A stretch of DNA of 64,000 nt from Patiria pectinifera (lineage: Eukaryota; Echinodermata; Asteroidea; Valvatida; Asterinidae): positions 3,172,465-3,236,464 of the forward strand of contig CM057149.1 in the NCBI GenBank assembly GCA_029964075.1, written 5' to 3'. Positions within the stretch are counted from its first letter, which is position 1. Each line of letters begins with the position of its first letter. This document shows, piece after piece, positions 11,401 through 21,927 of the stretch. The notes under the pieces are model-generated. The model saw only the letters and a list, made by a program, of their open reading frames with translations, ran no database searches and was not told the DNA's origin. The translations under genes were made by a program, and so were the position numbers.

Positions 11401-14400
11401 TTGATTGATTTTAAGATACCCCATCTTTTTGACTCGCCCTGTATTTTCCCGGACGAATGTGGGAGAGAATTCACTCGAAGGGAGAGAACTTCCGCTCTTT
11501 TGAATTTAGAGAGTATGTTCAAAATTTATTTTGATTTGGGTATAAGCATGTGTCAGTTCAATCTGACGAAGCTGCTTGAAGAGAGCTGTTATTTTCGCTG
11601 TTGATGTTACAATTTCAAACGATGACATAAAAAACATTGACTTTGTATCTGGTGTTTGCAGGTTTATTCCCGAGTCTCCGGCCTGGCAGCTGACAGTCGG
11701 TAAGATTGACCAAGCAGAGAAGACCATCCGGAAAATGGCGCGAGTGAACAAAGCGGAACTACCGGAAAAGCTCTTCACCGACGAAGATATCGCTGAACTC
11801 AAGGTAAAACCTATCAGTTCTAATGCTATAGGTTTTTTCCAGCTATTTTAAAACATTTATCGTTCGAATTGACCGTTTCTTATATTCCAATTTGTGAGGG
11901 TGTCCAAACATATCCAAACATGAGTGTGTATGTGTGCGTTTGTAAACACCGGCAATCGTGGGCGAAGGACAAAAGAATGTGGGCGCAAACAATACGTCCA
12001 CGATTGACCGAACGTCCTCGATCTCAAATCGTGTATCGTGGTTTTTCTTTACTACACGAAAGCAATGGAAAGTCCACACTTGGTATGTAACGTAAACTTG
12101 AGGTGTGTGGGGGTGTTTGTGTGTGTGTGTTTTGGTGGGGGAGGGGGGCTGTCTCTCGATTGCCCCATCCACAGTTTAGGCCCTTTTTGAATATCGATTT
12201 CTGATTAATATTTCAGGGTATTAAGCAAGCGTCCATGATCGATCTTCTGAAATCACCAATTCTACGCTTTCGTCAATTGATTCTTTGTTGGATGTCGTAA
12301 GTATCGTATAAAAGAATTCATAACAGATCAAATTAATTCTGAATGACTTTTATTGACTTCAGGAAAGCCTTAGATTCCGTCAACAGAGCTGTCACGCTTT
12401 CCATATTACGCCACTATGGCATACCCGAAGAAGTGGTCAGCGCCATTCAAGCCATGTGTATATGTTCACTCTCGAAGTGCAGTTATGGGTGAAAATATCT
12501 CAGAGCCTTTTGAAGTAGGCCTATCCACTGGAATTCTGCAAGGCCTGGGATGCACTTGCTCCTTGACTGTGCATATAAGCGCACACAACTTTGTACGTAC
12601 ACGTATTATGTCTTAAATAGTGCGCGACCACTAGACTTGGAAAACTACGCGTATTGCAATTCTCTGAGAGGAAAGACGCAAAAGTAGCAGAGATTCTAAT
12701 AGAACGAAGGCTCTGAGGTGCAGCCAGGCCGGCCTTGCTGCATTTAGATATGCAATGATTGCGGAGCACGGCTCAGAACTGTTGCAATCATGGCGTAACT
12801 AGTCTGTCCATGGTGCCAATGGTGGCAATACAATAATTATAACGTGTGATTGCAAAATTAACTTAATTATGAATATATTATGTCTACGTCACTAGATATG
12901 AATATATATATAGCGTTTCGCTCAAAACCCTCTGAACCAGAGCGCGCTGTTTAAAAACCACTTATACAATTGTATAAAGGCCTGCAAATGCAAAACAAGC
13001 AACTTTGTTACAAGGCATCATATTCCTTCTAAATTCGTATACGGATTTTTTTTTAAATTTTGAAAAGACATGTTAACAACATTAATTGTTTTATTTAATG
13101 AAGATAAAAAAAATCTCTTTCATTTTGACAGGTTTTGCATTGAACTGACTGTTTTTGGCCTGACACTAAACAGTGGTAACATAGGCACCAGTCCCCATTT
13201 GTCATATGTATTGCTTATCGTCGCTTATATACCTGCCTTCGTCGTAGTGTTCCTGCTCCTGGATCGAATTGGACGTAAATGGACGATGGCGGCGTGCCTT
13301 GCCGTCTCAGCGGCCGGCTGCCTTGCTACTGCTTTCGTTGGTAAGTTGGATTACAAGACTGAAAACAGCCGTCACTTGAGCTGCTCACTAGTCTTGTTGA
13401 CAGGATGATTTATTATTCATGCTCCCTCTCGGCGTTGTATCGCATTTTCCATGCATGGACCGTACTTTAAATTGATTATCTTAGGACTTAAATATACTTA
13501 AATGCTGTCAATAGTTCAACTCTGGTTTAAGGGGCTCTCATCACTTTATTTGGCTATGTTTGAATGTTTGAATGAGGAACCTGTGGAATATTATTGTTTT
13601 TACCAACAAAATGTTGGAGTAATTAAAAGCAAACTAAGCACGACTTCAAAAAGTTCATGTTTTTTTTTTTTAAATTAGAATTTCATGTTCACAAATAGAC
13701 AAGTTACAAAAAAACATGTCTTTTCGATGATTGATCGAGTGTGTTTGTTAAGTAAATACGGATTTTACTTAAAAGAGACCGTAGATGTGACACCGAATAA
13801 AGAAACCATGGCAGTCAGCCCTCAACTAGACTGCAGTGGATTATTCTGTCAAGCTAGGGCAATGACTGGGCTCTATGATGAAACTGTATATAAGTTGTTC
13901 TGAAAGTGTTACAGCCTCGTTGTAAACGGTAGAAGTATGTTTACAACCAGGCCATCGGCATGGGGGTTGGGTCGGTATCAAAATGACGGGAATAATGCTC
14001 ATTGTGGTTTTTTTGTAAAGGTATGCACCGCTGTAGTTGGAAAATATGTGATAGCATTGCAGAGGTGGCAGCTTTTTAGGTGCTATCATTACACAAAAAA
14101 TGGCTGCCAGAACATGCTTGTTACCACGTATGATTAATCCGGTAACAATCATAGGCTATTGGCGGTCATTTTGAGAAAAAAAAAAAATTAAGGCGATAAC
14201 ACCTAAAAACAAACTGACATCGTTCACATTGCAAAGCTATCACACATTTTCCAACTCCAGATCTGCATACTTAGCCAAAAATCGCTATGAACATTGCTCC
14301 TTTCAATCATTTGATACCGGTGGCCTAATTCTTGGACCGAAGCTGACAGCCTAAACGAGCCTATAACACTCTCACATTATTCTGGTCACAGAGCAAGGAT

Positions 14401-17400
14401 CAGTAGCTCAGACGGCGCTGGCCATGGTGGGAAAATTCGGCATATCGGGCGCCCTCAGTGTTTCAGATCTGTTCATCGCTGAGCTTCTGCCGACCCAAGT
14501 CAGGTATGGGCTTCATGCATGAGTAGTATCCGGTTCGTAAGTGTGACGTCATCTCAACTTACTGCACATGGTGTAGCATGGCACCAATGGAACCGGAAGT
14601 TAACGCAACTTGAGTGGTTATCCAATGGGCGCTCGTAATCAGTGGTGCGTGCGTGTGAATGACGAAGTCACTTACGAACCGGATAGGGCAAGTTCGAGCA
14701 AGGACCAGTGGTTGGTTGGCGACGTACCTATAGCGCATGCGCACTGAAGTTAGGGGTCAAAGGTTTAGGAATGACCGGGGCGGTATGGGGTTTTGAGCCT
14801 CCCCATATCCATGAAATGTCCCATTTGGTCTGCGTCTCCAATAGCCTCTCCTATTCAAACTCCTACTGCCCGGCTTCTCGTGCCGATCCCTGTTTTCAAC
14901 TGAGGGCAGAGGTGTGCAGGCGGATCTCTGGCGCCTTAAAACCAGACTGCTCCGGGTAGGTGGGGCTCGTCAACCATGGGGGGTAGCCCACATAGGAGAG
15001 TGATACTCTGATTCCAAACTCGGGCAGGTGGGGCTCGTAGCCTTGGTTGGCTGCTCACCTAGGAGAGTGATACTCTGATTCCAAACTCGGGCGGGTGGGG
15101 CTCGTAGCCTTGGTTGGTTGCCCACCTAAGTGCTGAACACGTCACTACAAGTCATATTTCCACTACTGGCTAACGTGTTCCTGGCCAGGGGCGACCTACA
15201 TTATATCCAGTAGAGCTCGGCCGCTGTATGCCTCCGGAAACAGGCTGTTCAGGGCCAATCACCCGTTCAGTTCTGCCAGACCCGGACTAAAATATTGTCT
15301 GGCAAAGAAACGATTACGAAAACTACAAGAATGAATCTAAATACTACAATGAAGGCAGCTGGGCGTCCGTCTACTAATGACTCCATGACGGGCCAGCGGG
15401 AAACCGGAAAGTCATCACGGACCGTTGGTCCTGATAAGCGTCGTCTGCCTACCTTCAAACCCCTTGTTGTGTCCACCTACAATGTTCGTACCCTATATCA
15501 ACAAGGAAAAACCCATCAGCTGTTCTTTGGTTGTGCTGATGCTGGTATTGATATAGTCGGCATACAAGAGCATCGGCTAATTACCTCCAACCCAACTGAA
15601 GAGCTATGGTCTGATGATAAGAACTGGGTACTTGTTTACAGCTCAGCCACTGACAGGAGATTGGGGGGCGTTGGACTACTCATGTCTAAACACATCTTCA
15701 GATGTCTACAGTGTGTTCACGTCATCACCAACAGAATTCTAACAGCAACATTCTATGGAAATCCCCAGTTAACCATCACCATTGTGTATGCTCCAACGGA
15801 GTGCTCCGCCGTTTCTGACAAGGATGCATTCTACACTTCACTGAATGACCACCTGGACCAAGTCAAGAGGCACAACATCCACTTAGTCCTAGGTGATTTC
15901 AACGCTAGAGTTGGACTAGACAGCCATTCCCATCACCCGACAGTTGTAGGACGACACTGCTTTTATGAGACCACAAATGACAATGGTGAGCGGCTAGTCA
16001 CCATGTGTGAAGAAAACAAATTGCGTCCAGCACAAATGAGATTCCCCCAGCCTAGATCACGACTCTGGTCATGGCGTCACCCCTCAGGCTCTGTGCACCA
16101 GCTGGATCACATCTTGATAAACAACAAGTGGGTTAACTCTCTACGGAACTGCCGTGCTTACAGCACAGTTGAACTGGATTCTGACCACCGCATTGTCAGC
16201 ATTACCCTAGTCACCAGTCTTAGAACTAGCAAGGGTAGGCCATCTCGACGACCAAAGTTCAACTGGAAGCGACTGCAAGACCCTGTCATCAAGGAGAAGT
16301 TTCAACTCGAGCTATCCAACAGATTTGAAGCACTCCAGAATGACATCACTTCAACAATTTCTGAACGGTATGACAGCTTCGAAACCGTTGTAAAGGAAGT
16401 GGTTGAAAATGTGATCGGGGAACGCAGACCATGTGAAATGCCAAGCTGGGTGTCAGAAGAAACCATGAAACTCAAAGATGAAAGAGATGAGGCCAAAAAG
16501 AGGTACTCAATATCAAAATCACAACAATCAAGGGAGAAGTGGAGGAAACTTAACACCTCTCTGAACGAATCTTACAAGAGGGATGAAAATACCGCACTCA
16601 ACAAACAGATAGATGATCTCAAGCTAGCAGATGAAATGGGAGACTACATGACCTCTCGGGGAATGACAAAAGAACAAGTGTCAAAGTCAGGAAGAGAGAT
16701 GGAACAGTCCCTGCTAGTGATTCAGAACTGCTTTCAGAGTGGAGCAAATATTTCAGCTCCTTACTCAATAATGAAAATGGCCCTCCATCGGAGCTACCCC
16801 CACCTGCTGTGAAGGACTTGCCCATCATCACCGACTCTCCTTCACGGTATGAGACAGCCAAAGCCATCAAATCTTTGAGAACCAACAAGGCAGCGGGTCT
16901 TGATTGTGCAATAACTGCTGAAGCTCTACAGAGTGGAGGTGATCAGATGATAGACGTCATCCATAGTTTCTGTGTTGAGGCGTATACAACATTATCACCA
17001 CCGCATCAGTGGACCATAAATGTCATCGTACCAGTGCCCAAGAAAGGGGATCTCTCTCTCATGACTAACTACCGTGGGATCAGTATCACATCAATAGCTG
17101 CAAAAGTTTTCAACAAAATTCTGCTCAACAGGATTCGCCCCGTCGTTGATCCAATACTGAGGAGCAACCAAGCTGGCTTCCGTCCGGGACGCAGTTGTGC
17201 TCAGCAGATTCACGTCCTTCGAAGGGTAATGGAAGGCTTCAAAGACCACCAACTTCCTCTTGCTGTCACCTTTATTGACTTCAGGAAAGCCTTTGACTCC
17301 ATCAACAGAGCTGTAATGTTTTCCATATTACGCCACTATGGCATACCCGAAGCAGTGGTTAGCGCCATACAAGCCATGTATGTTAACTCTCGAAGTGCTG

Positions 17401-20400
17401 TTATGGTGGGTGGAAGAATCTCAGAGCCTTTTGATGTATCCACTGGAGTTCTGCAAGGGGATGTGCTTGCTCCTTTTGTGTTCATCATAGTTGTTGACTA
17501 CCTTCTAAACAAAGCCACCGCTGGTTTGGATTCTGGAGTCGTAACTCATCCACGTCTATCTAGGAAATATCCGGCAAAACAGCTTAATGATCTTGACTTT
17601 GCTGACGACATCGCCCTTTTTGAGTCTACATTACCACGGGCCCAGGCACAGTTATCAATGACAGCTTCAGTTGCAGAAGGCGTTGGCCTCATAATTAATG
17701 TACCCAAAACAGAGTACATTACGTCACATTGTGAGCCTTCCCCCTCACTTCATGTCCACGGCAGTCCAATAAAAAATGTGACTGATTTTAAATATCTGGG
17801 ATCCATGGTAGCATCCAGCCCAACCGACCTCAAAAGACGCAAGGCACTGGCCTGGACGACCTTTTGGAAGTTGGAACAGCTGTGGAGAAGCCCCTCCTTA
17901 CCAATTATCACCAAAATGAAGTTGTTCAACACAACATGCATCACAGTTCTCCTCTATGGATGTGAGACATGGGTCATCTCCAAAGACATGGAAAGTAAAA
18001 TAAACGCTTTTGCCACCTCTTGCTACCGCATTATGCTGAGCATCAAGCGCACCGACCATGTCCCCAATGCCACCATCTATACTATGACCAACTCAAACCC
18101 TCTTGTGGAGCGTGTAAGAACTCGGCAGCTCAAGTTCCTTGGGCACATACTCCGCATGCCAGACGATGAGCCTGCAAAAGTGTATGCTCTTTATACACCT
18201 ACCCAGGGGAGAAGGAAACCAGGAAGACAACGCACATCATACCTGACTTATATTCAACGCTTGCTTGGAGATAGTGATGGCATGCTGCGACCAGACCAAA
18301 TCGCAACACTTGCCCAAGATCGCAGTAAATGGAAGAAGCTTGTAGTCGACTGCTCCGCAGCCGAAGGATGATGATGACTGAAGTTGAAGTGCGAACGACT
18401 CTATAGTGGAACTATTGTCATGTCAACGACCGTCAAAAAATGGCGGTTGCACAATATTCAACACTTCTTTCTCTTTATTTACACTAATAATAGTGATTGT
18501 GTATATAGTTTAGGACATCTTACATAATGGCCAATATTATTATACAATGGCGACATAAGTGACTTAATCGTAAACTAACATGGAAAAACTCTGCAATGAA
18601 AATGACATTTAGCGCTCACTGCTTGTTTTCCGCCATTTTTGTTGATAGTTGGTCCCCTCTGGACTATGCTATGGAAATTGATGACCAGCTATAAATCGTT
18701 GCGCAACCAGCCACGGTAGGCTGGTTCGAAATAATCGAGTAGCGTATAGTCAACCATCGTCGAATAGACAGAGCTCGAGCTGCTCAGTTCAATGGTTAAC
18801 CATTGGTCAACAAAGTTCTTTCGCGAACTTGCCCAAAGATGGCGCTTTTTGACCGTTTAATACATTTAAAAAAATATGTTTATGAAAAGACTTCATGCAG
18901 TTTTTGCCAACTCCACCATATAAAACGACGTTATTGGCCCGTATTTTTATTGTTCTAATTGGCAAGAAGCCAATACCCTCATTTCTGACGTTGTGCTTCA
19001 TTGTACTTTACATTGTACGATTTTTCTTATATCACAAGGAGTGTCGGTTCTGGACTGAACGGTATGGGATTTGGTCTGGGAAGCACTTTAGCCCCATACA
19101 TGACCCGCATTTAGGACCTCTGGCCACCAGCTACCTTGCTTATCCTCGGGATTCTTACAATCTTGACCTCCATACTAGTGATTCTGTTCTTGCCAGAGAC
19201 TATGGGTAGAGACCTTCCGATTACCATCGAAGACAGAGAGAACTTCACCAAAAGGTAATTCCCAAAACGATCCAAATATACCGTTTTCTCTGATTTTTCT
19301 CTTGACTATCCAAATTTTCCAAAGAACGTTCCTGTCGGTCGAGATCGTAAGTGGGTGCGGAAATCTCAAGCCTTATGGCCTTACTGAGGTCACCTCAAGC
19401 TCCTCAAGGATATTTGTGACAGTTTTAAGGGGATCGAGGCGTCATCTGCAACATCAGCCAACATTTGAAGAAAAAAAAGTTTGGGGAAAAGAAACCCGCG
19501 TTGCCGCACCACTTTTGGGGAAAACTCCATACCAGAAACCGGATATTTTTTTGGGGGACTAATGATACATGTTTATCAGTAATCCAGTTATCAGACTGGT
19601 CCCCGTCCACTGCTGACATCGTAATATGTAGAGACAGGAACCCAGTCTACTCGATGGGCAAAAACAACCCAAATTTAAAACACTTTTTTCCAGAGTGCTG
19701 CAGGTGGCAAAAATAGGAACAATATATTTTGAATATAGGTTTTCAGGCTATTTTAAAGTTTATCATGAATATAATTATACCCTTTCTAATATTCAAATGC
19801 GTCCATCAACATGGATCTAGTGCACTTCCTGTGTTTAATTTCGTCAGACAATTTCAAATTCAGTTCAAAAAAATTCAAACAAAGAGCATACGTTTTTGTC
19901 CCGTCTTGTCTACGCCAAACCCTCAGAAATCAAATTCGTCTAAATGATTGATATAAGACGAATTTGATCTCGGAATGCTGCCATTCAACAACAGCTTAGA
20001 CGAATTTGATCTGTACTGACGAATATTCCAGACCCGGTGACTAAAGAGGGTGACCAAACTTTGAAAATTGAATGGTAAATGAATAAATTGGATTTGTTAA
20101 AACCGAGTGCAAGTTTTGTTGGGTGAAATTGAATGTAAGAGTTACTTGGTGAATTTGAATGAAAAACGTTTTTGAAATAGCTGGGACAACCAATACAAAG
20201 CATATCATTTAAAATGCGTTGGAAAAAAATGACAGTACGTCTAATGTGTTGCTGTGTGTTGTACGTATTGTATGCTAAAAATTGATGTTCTGATCAATGC
20301 CGTACTCTTTTACGATGGGCTTTTGGCTGATTGTGATTTATTTTTGTCTTTTCATGCAGGCGACGTAAAGGAGATGAAAAGGACGTGTCGACTTTGGCTG

Positions 20401-20504
20401 TCGATTTGGTGTCAGTCGGTGTACAGGTGAACATGAAAAGAATCAAGCAGAGTAACATGGAAAATTTTGGAGCCGACTATCAGGAAGAAAATTTAGACGT
20501 CTAA
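8169..20504 (+). CDS. SLC22-type organic ion transporter, eight exons, 5' end missing, one in-frame stop
   Basis: Spliced from 8169-8427, 9881-10049, 11662-11803, 12217-12296, 13132-13340, 14392-14503, 19039-19254 and 20360-20504 (1332 bases, 443 codons plus stop). All splice phases agree and all junctions are GT/AG. Family hallmarks occur in order: VCDQALLNELP before helix 2; the major facilitator signature GAIADRFGRRP (residues about 30-40); MELIGPSKR; IPESPAW; LKSPILR; the second loop LLLDRIGRK; AELLPTQVR; and PETMGRDLP followed by a polar cytoplasmic tail ending ENLDV. The role would be plasma-membrane uptake or exchange of organic cations, anions or zwitterions such as carnitine; the substrate cannot be read from sequence. 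SLC22 proteins are usually about 550 residues, so about 110 N-terminal residues (helix 1 and the extracellular loop) are not found. A TAG at 19112-19114 breaks the frame, so this may be a pseudogene, a null allele or a sequence error. Confidence 0.9.
8598..9363. mobile_element. GC-ended non-autonomous DNA element, 8-bp duplication
   Basis: The ends are GGCGGCGGAAC and, inverted, GTTCCGCCGCC. TGAACACG is repeated at 8590-8597 and 9364-9371. The left end runs into long G and C tracts and CAGATTTTCCCAAG. The interior is a degenerate minisatellite with the landmark AGATGGAAAACTG at about 8862, 8929, 8976 and 9048 and CCCCTCTCGCG-like units. It shares both ends with the element at 40680-42419. Confidence 0.8.
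9560..9862. repeat. repeat family F fragment (GAATTTGAATG-rich)
   Basis: It contains GGTCACCCTCTTTAG, a stretch with CAGCATTCAGAGATCGAA, many AATTTGAATG words and the terminal ATAGCTGGGAAAACC. The same blocks recur at 19738-20196, 21365-21600, 34966-35988, 37650-38171, 44436-44660 and 47055-47300. Confidence 0.6.
9881..10049 (+). CDS. SLC22-like exon b (MELIGPSKR segment, helices 5-6)
   Basis: Acceptor TTTTTTTCAG, donor GTGAGT. It begins with two bases completing a Leu codon, then encodes MELIGPSKRNLVRL, a hydrophobic helix and YFIRYWRGMS, ending in the LFIP that precedes the large intracellular loop. Confidence 0.93.
10287..10770. mobile_element. imperfect palindrome (foldback element)
   Basis: The arms pair around a centre near 10540. 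TTCGTACAAGAA pairs with TTCTTGTACTAAAAG, GTTCTGTCAACGGATCA with TGATCCATGGACAGAAC, and AGCAAAACGAAAACAA with TTGTTTTCGTTTTGCT. Outer blocks (GCATGTAGC..AAAATCTA with TAGATTTTGAAAAAGCTGCATGC) also pair. It lies in the SLC22 intron between exons b and c, and no clear target duplication was seen. Confidence 0.75.
10978..11442. mobile_element. MITE with ACAGGGTGAGTC termini
   Basis: It starts ACAGGGTGAGTCCAAAAG and ends CTTTTTGACTCGCCCTGT, an inverted pair. The interior block CAGCTCAATAGGTT..CCATGGACAGCTA and TAGCATGGATCAATTT is shared with about 32870-33060. It sits in the intron between SLC22 exons b and c. Confidence 0.7.
11662..11803 (+). CDS. SLC22-like exon c (large intracellular loop)
   Basis: Acceptor GTTTGCAG, donor GTAAAA. 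It encodes FIPESPAWQLTVGKIDQAEK and on to IAELK, the ESPRWL-type start of the central cytoplasmic loop in SLC22 proteins. Confidence 0.93.
12217..12296 (+). CDS. SLC22-like exon d (loop end, start of helix 7)
   Basis: Acceptor ATATTTCAG, donor GTAAGT. It encodes GIKQASMIDLLKSPILRFRQ and then LILCWM, matching the LF..P.LR...L.LC segment of the family. Confidence 0.92.
12350..12560 (+). pseudogene. LINE fragment, RT domain piece
   Basis: This is nearly identical to 17266-17480 of the LINE downstream (DFRKA-DS-NRAV, LRHYGIPE, VNSRSAV), with several small indels. It sits in the intron between SLC22 exons d and e, so two insertions of one LINE family hit this gene. Confidence 0.85.
13132..13340 (+). 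CDS. SLC22-like exon e (helices 7-9)
   Basis: Acceptor TTTTGACAG, donor GTAAGT. It encodes FGLTLNSGNIGTSP, two hydrophobic helices with IPAFVVVFLLLDRIGRK (the second-half repeat of the facilitator loop motif) and a further helix. Confidence 0.94.
14392..14503 (+). CDS. SLC22-like exon f (helix 10, AELLPTQVR)
   Basis: Acceptor TGGTCACAG, donor GTATGG. It encodes QGSVAQTALAMVGKFGISGA and then DLFIAELLPTQVR, the diagnostic E..PT.VR motif. The following intron holds the LINE at about 14690-18385. Confidence 0.94.
14529..14688. mobile_element. short MITE with TATCCGGTTCGTAAGTG ends
   Basis: TATCCGGTTCGTAAGTG near 14529 pairs with CACTTACGAACCGGATA ending at about 14687; GACGTCATC and GATGACG-like blocks sit just inside. 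It is adjacent to the 5' end of the LINE. No duplication was confirmed. Confidence 0.7.
14950..15135 (+). repeat. 67-68 bp tandem units in the LINE leader
   Basis: TGGGGCTCGT recurs at 14961, 15029 and 15096, each in the context GATACTCTGATTCCAAACTC then GGGC-GGTGGGGCTCGTAGCC. Tandem monomers upstream of the coding region are known to act as promoters in some LINEs; that role is inferred here. Confidence 0.75.
15325..18371 (+). pseudogene. LINE endonuclease-reverse transcriptase polyprotein, one frameshift
   Basis: The first half (to about 16690) has an endonuclease/exonuclease/phosphatase domain: STYNVRTL, IVGIQEHR (catalytic Glu), LGDFNARVG, QLDHILI and LDSDHRIVS. The second half (from about 16690 in another frame to the stop at 18371) has reverse transcriptase: NYRGISITSIAAKV, QAGFRPGRSC, TFIDFRKAFDSIN, GVLQGDVLAPF, LDFADDIALF (catalytic Asp pair), KYLGSM, and a C-terminal FLGHILRM..GRRKPGRQR segment. 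A one-base shift near 16665-16710 separates the halves; sense codons overlap on both sides (SELLSEWSKYFSSLL continues in the second frame). The domains are otherwise complete, so this is a recently active copy. Confidence 0.92.
19039..19254 (+). pseudogene. SLC22-like exon g with in-frame TAG
   Basis: Acceptor TATATCACAAG, donor GTAATT. The frame SVGSGLNGMGFGLGSTLAPY matches the family, then meets TAG at 19112-19114, then continues as DLWPPATLLILG, a hydrophobic helix and FLPETMGRDLPITIEDREN. Both sides of the stop are conserved in the same frame, so it is a point nonsense change rather than a wrong exon end. Confidence 0.9.
19438..19560. mobile_element. MITE family A fragment
   Basis: CATCAGCCAACATTTGAAG, GTTGCCGCACCACTTTT and ACTCCATACCAGAAACCGGA match the right part of the family A elements. 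The left half is missing. It lies in the last SLC22 intron. Confidence 0.7.
19738..20196. repeat. repeat family F copy
   Basis: It is bounded by GGTTTTCAGGCTATTTTAAA and TTTTTGAAATAGCTGGGACAA then CC, an imperfect inverted pair. It contains AGACGAATTTGATCT twice and ACTAAAGAGGGTGACCAAAC. It lies in the last SLC22 intron. Confidence 0.6.
20360..20504 (+). CDS. SLC22-like exon h (C-terminal tail)
   Basis: Acceptor TTTTCATGCAG; the split codon completes Arg. It encodes a polar tail (RRKGDEKDVSTLAVDLVS and on to QEENLDV) with stop TAA at 20502-20504. No canonical AATAAA was seen in the next 500 bases. Confidence 0.88.
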
Positions 20505-20989
20505 GTCCTTAAATTCTGCTCATCAAAAATAGGATTCACAATTTGCGTAAGGTCAACAGTGACTGTGTGTTCGATGCTTGTTTACTGTAGAATCTGCTTT
20601 ATTACTACAGATTGCTGTAAGAGTACCGTTGCAACTCATTTCTAAGTGAACAGCCCATAATTTACTTAGAATAGTGTTTTCTTCCTAACTTGCTGTTTGA
20701 TGTTAAATCAAAGTTTGACAAAACTATTTTGAATTGAAGGGATTTTACATTTTAATTCATTGGCGTGAGTATGTCTATAAGTAGTTCAGTGTTGCACTGG
20801 GGGACATAATAATGTATTGTCCGTACTTTTTTTACGAGTTTCATCCCGGCAAATATTTTTGAAGTTGCTATGGTTCTTGCAAAATAGAACTGAGTAATTT
20901 TTAAAAGGGATATCGAATGAAAAAAAATTGGCACACGTTTTGTTACAGAATAATTTCATTGCTAACTTCTAATTGTTTGCATCCTAGTA
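20505..20989. other. SLC22 3' flank, no gene seen
   Basis: AT-rich sequence following the SLC22 stop, probably 3' UTR and then intergenic DNA. I found no coding frame and no canonical polyadenylation signal. Confidence 0.5.
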
Positions 20990-21364
20990 ATCAGGCGCGG
21001 TTCAACGGGGGGGGGGGGGCCTTTTGGCTAGCCCCCAAAAAATAAATTCCGTTAAAAGAAATTGCATTAGCAAAAAGAAGGATTGTGATGTGCATGCGAA
21101 CGGTCTCCCCCTAAAGAAATAGTCGTGACAAGGGTGCACTTGTAGTTAATATAGTGTGAATGATTTTAGGATTTTATTAGCGTTTCCCATTAAAAATATG
21201 GCATGACCCCCCCCCCCCTTTTTTGATTTTCGGAAGCCTAAGTGTCTGGAGAAAATAACCAGTCTACATTACAGCACGCCTCCCTGAAAAAAAATCCAGA
21301 TCCACCCTGCTAGACCTCCCCCCCTCCCCCCCCCCCCCAAATATTGGTTACAAAACCGCGCCTG
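20990..21364. mobile_element. short element with CAGGCGCGGTT ends and long G/C tracts
   Basis: CAGGCGCGGTT at 20992 pairs with AACCGCGCCTG ending at 21364. CCTAGTA is repeated on both sides (20983-20989 and 21365-21371). Next to each end lie runs of a dozen or so G or C, and a further C run is inside. Non-autonomous; no coding capacity. Confidence 0.72.
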
Positions 21365-21600
21365 CCTAGTATAGGTTTTTCTTAAAACATTTTTCATTCA
21401 CATTCACCAAATCTTACAGTCAATTTCGTCCGATTTTACCAAAACAATGTACATAGTAATTAACCATTCAATTTCAAAGTTTGGTCATCCTCTTTAGTCA
21501 CCGGGTCGAGGATATTTCTCATTAAGGATCAAATTCGTCTAATTTGTTGCAGAAAGGCAGCATTCAGAGATCAAAGTCGTCTGTTATCAATCAATTTAAA
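21365..21600. repeat. repeat family F fragment
   Basis: AGTTTGGTCATCCTCTTTAG, then CACCGGGTCGAGGATATT and GATCAAATTCGTCTAA match, in inverted order, blocks of the 19738-20196 copy. Confidence 0.55.
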
Positions 21601-21927
21601 ACTTGTAAAAAGTAAATAGTCAGATGTGCACTACAGCATTTTCCTACTGTCCTCGTGCACACTTTGGCCAATTCGCTCGCACGATATTTGGACCAAAGCA
21701 GAGTACTTATAAGAAGAGTCACCCAAACAGTAAAGATTACCAAGATCAACGACACAACGACCTCTAAAATAAACAAAGAAAAGAAAAGAAAAATTCTTAA
21801 ACATGAAAAAAAAGTGTAAAAAGCCACGAATCGATAACCCATCAATCCCCGTGTCATATGCCTAAAATATCGAGTCTAACATATATTTTAAGAAGAATCA
21901 AAAGAAATGTCACATTTTTTTAAGAAA

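Larger units (their letters stand above)
14690..18385 (+). mobile_element. nearly full-length non-LTR retrotransposon
   Basis: It includes a 5' leader with tandem units (14950-15130), one endonuclease-reverse transcriptase reading unit broken by a single frameshift, and a 3' end of GATGATGATGA microsatellite type directly after the stop. It is inserted in the SLC22 intron between exons f and g in the same orientation as the gene. The 5' boundary is approximate. Confidence 0.8.

Noticed and set aside
19062-19114. A 53-base mini-intron (GT..TAG) that would remove the in-frame stop in SLC22 exon g.
   Set aside because: It would also remove the conserved GFGLGSTLAPY segment, so the stop is more likely a true nonsense change or sequence error.
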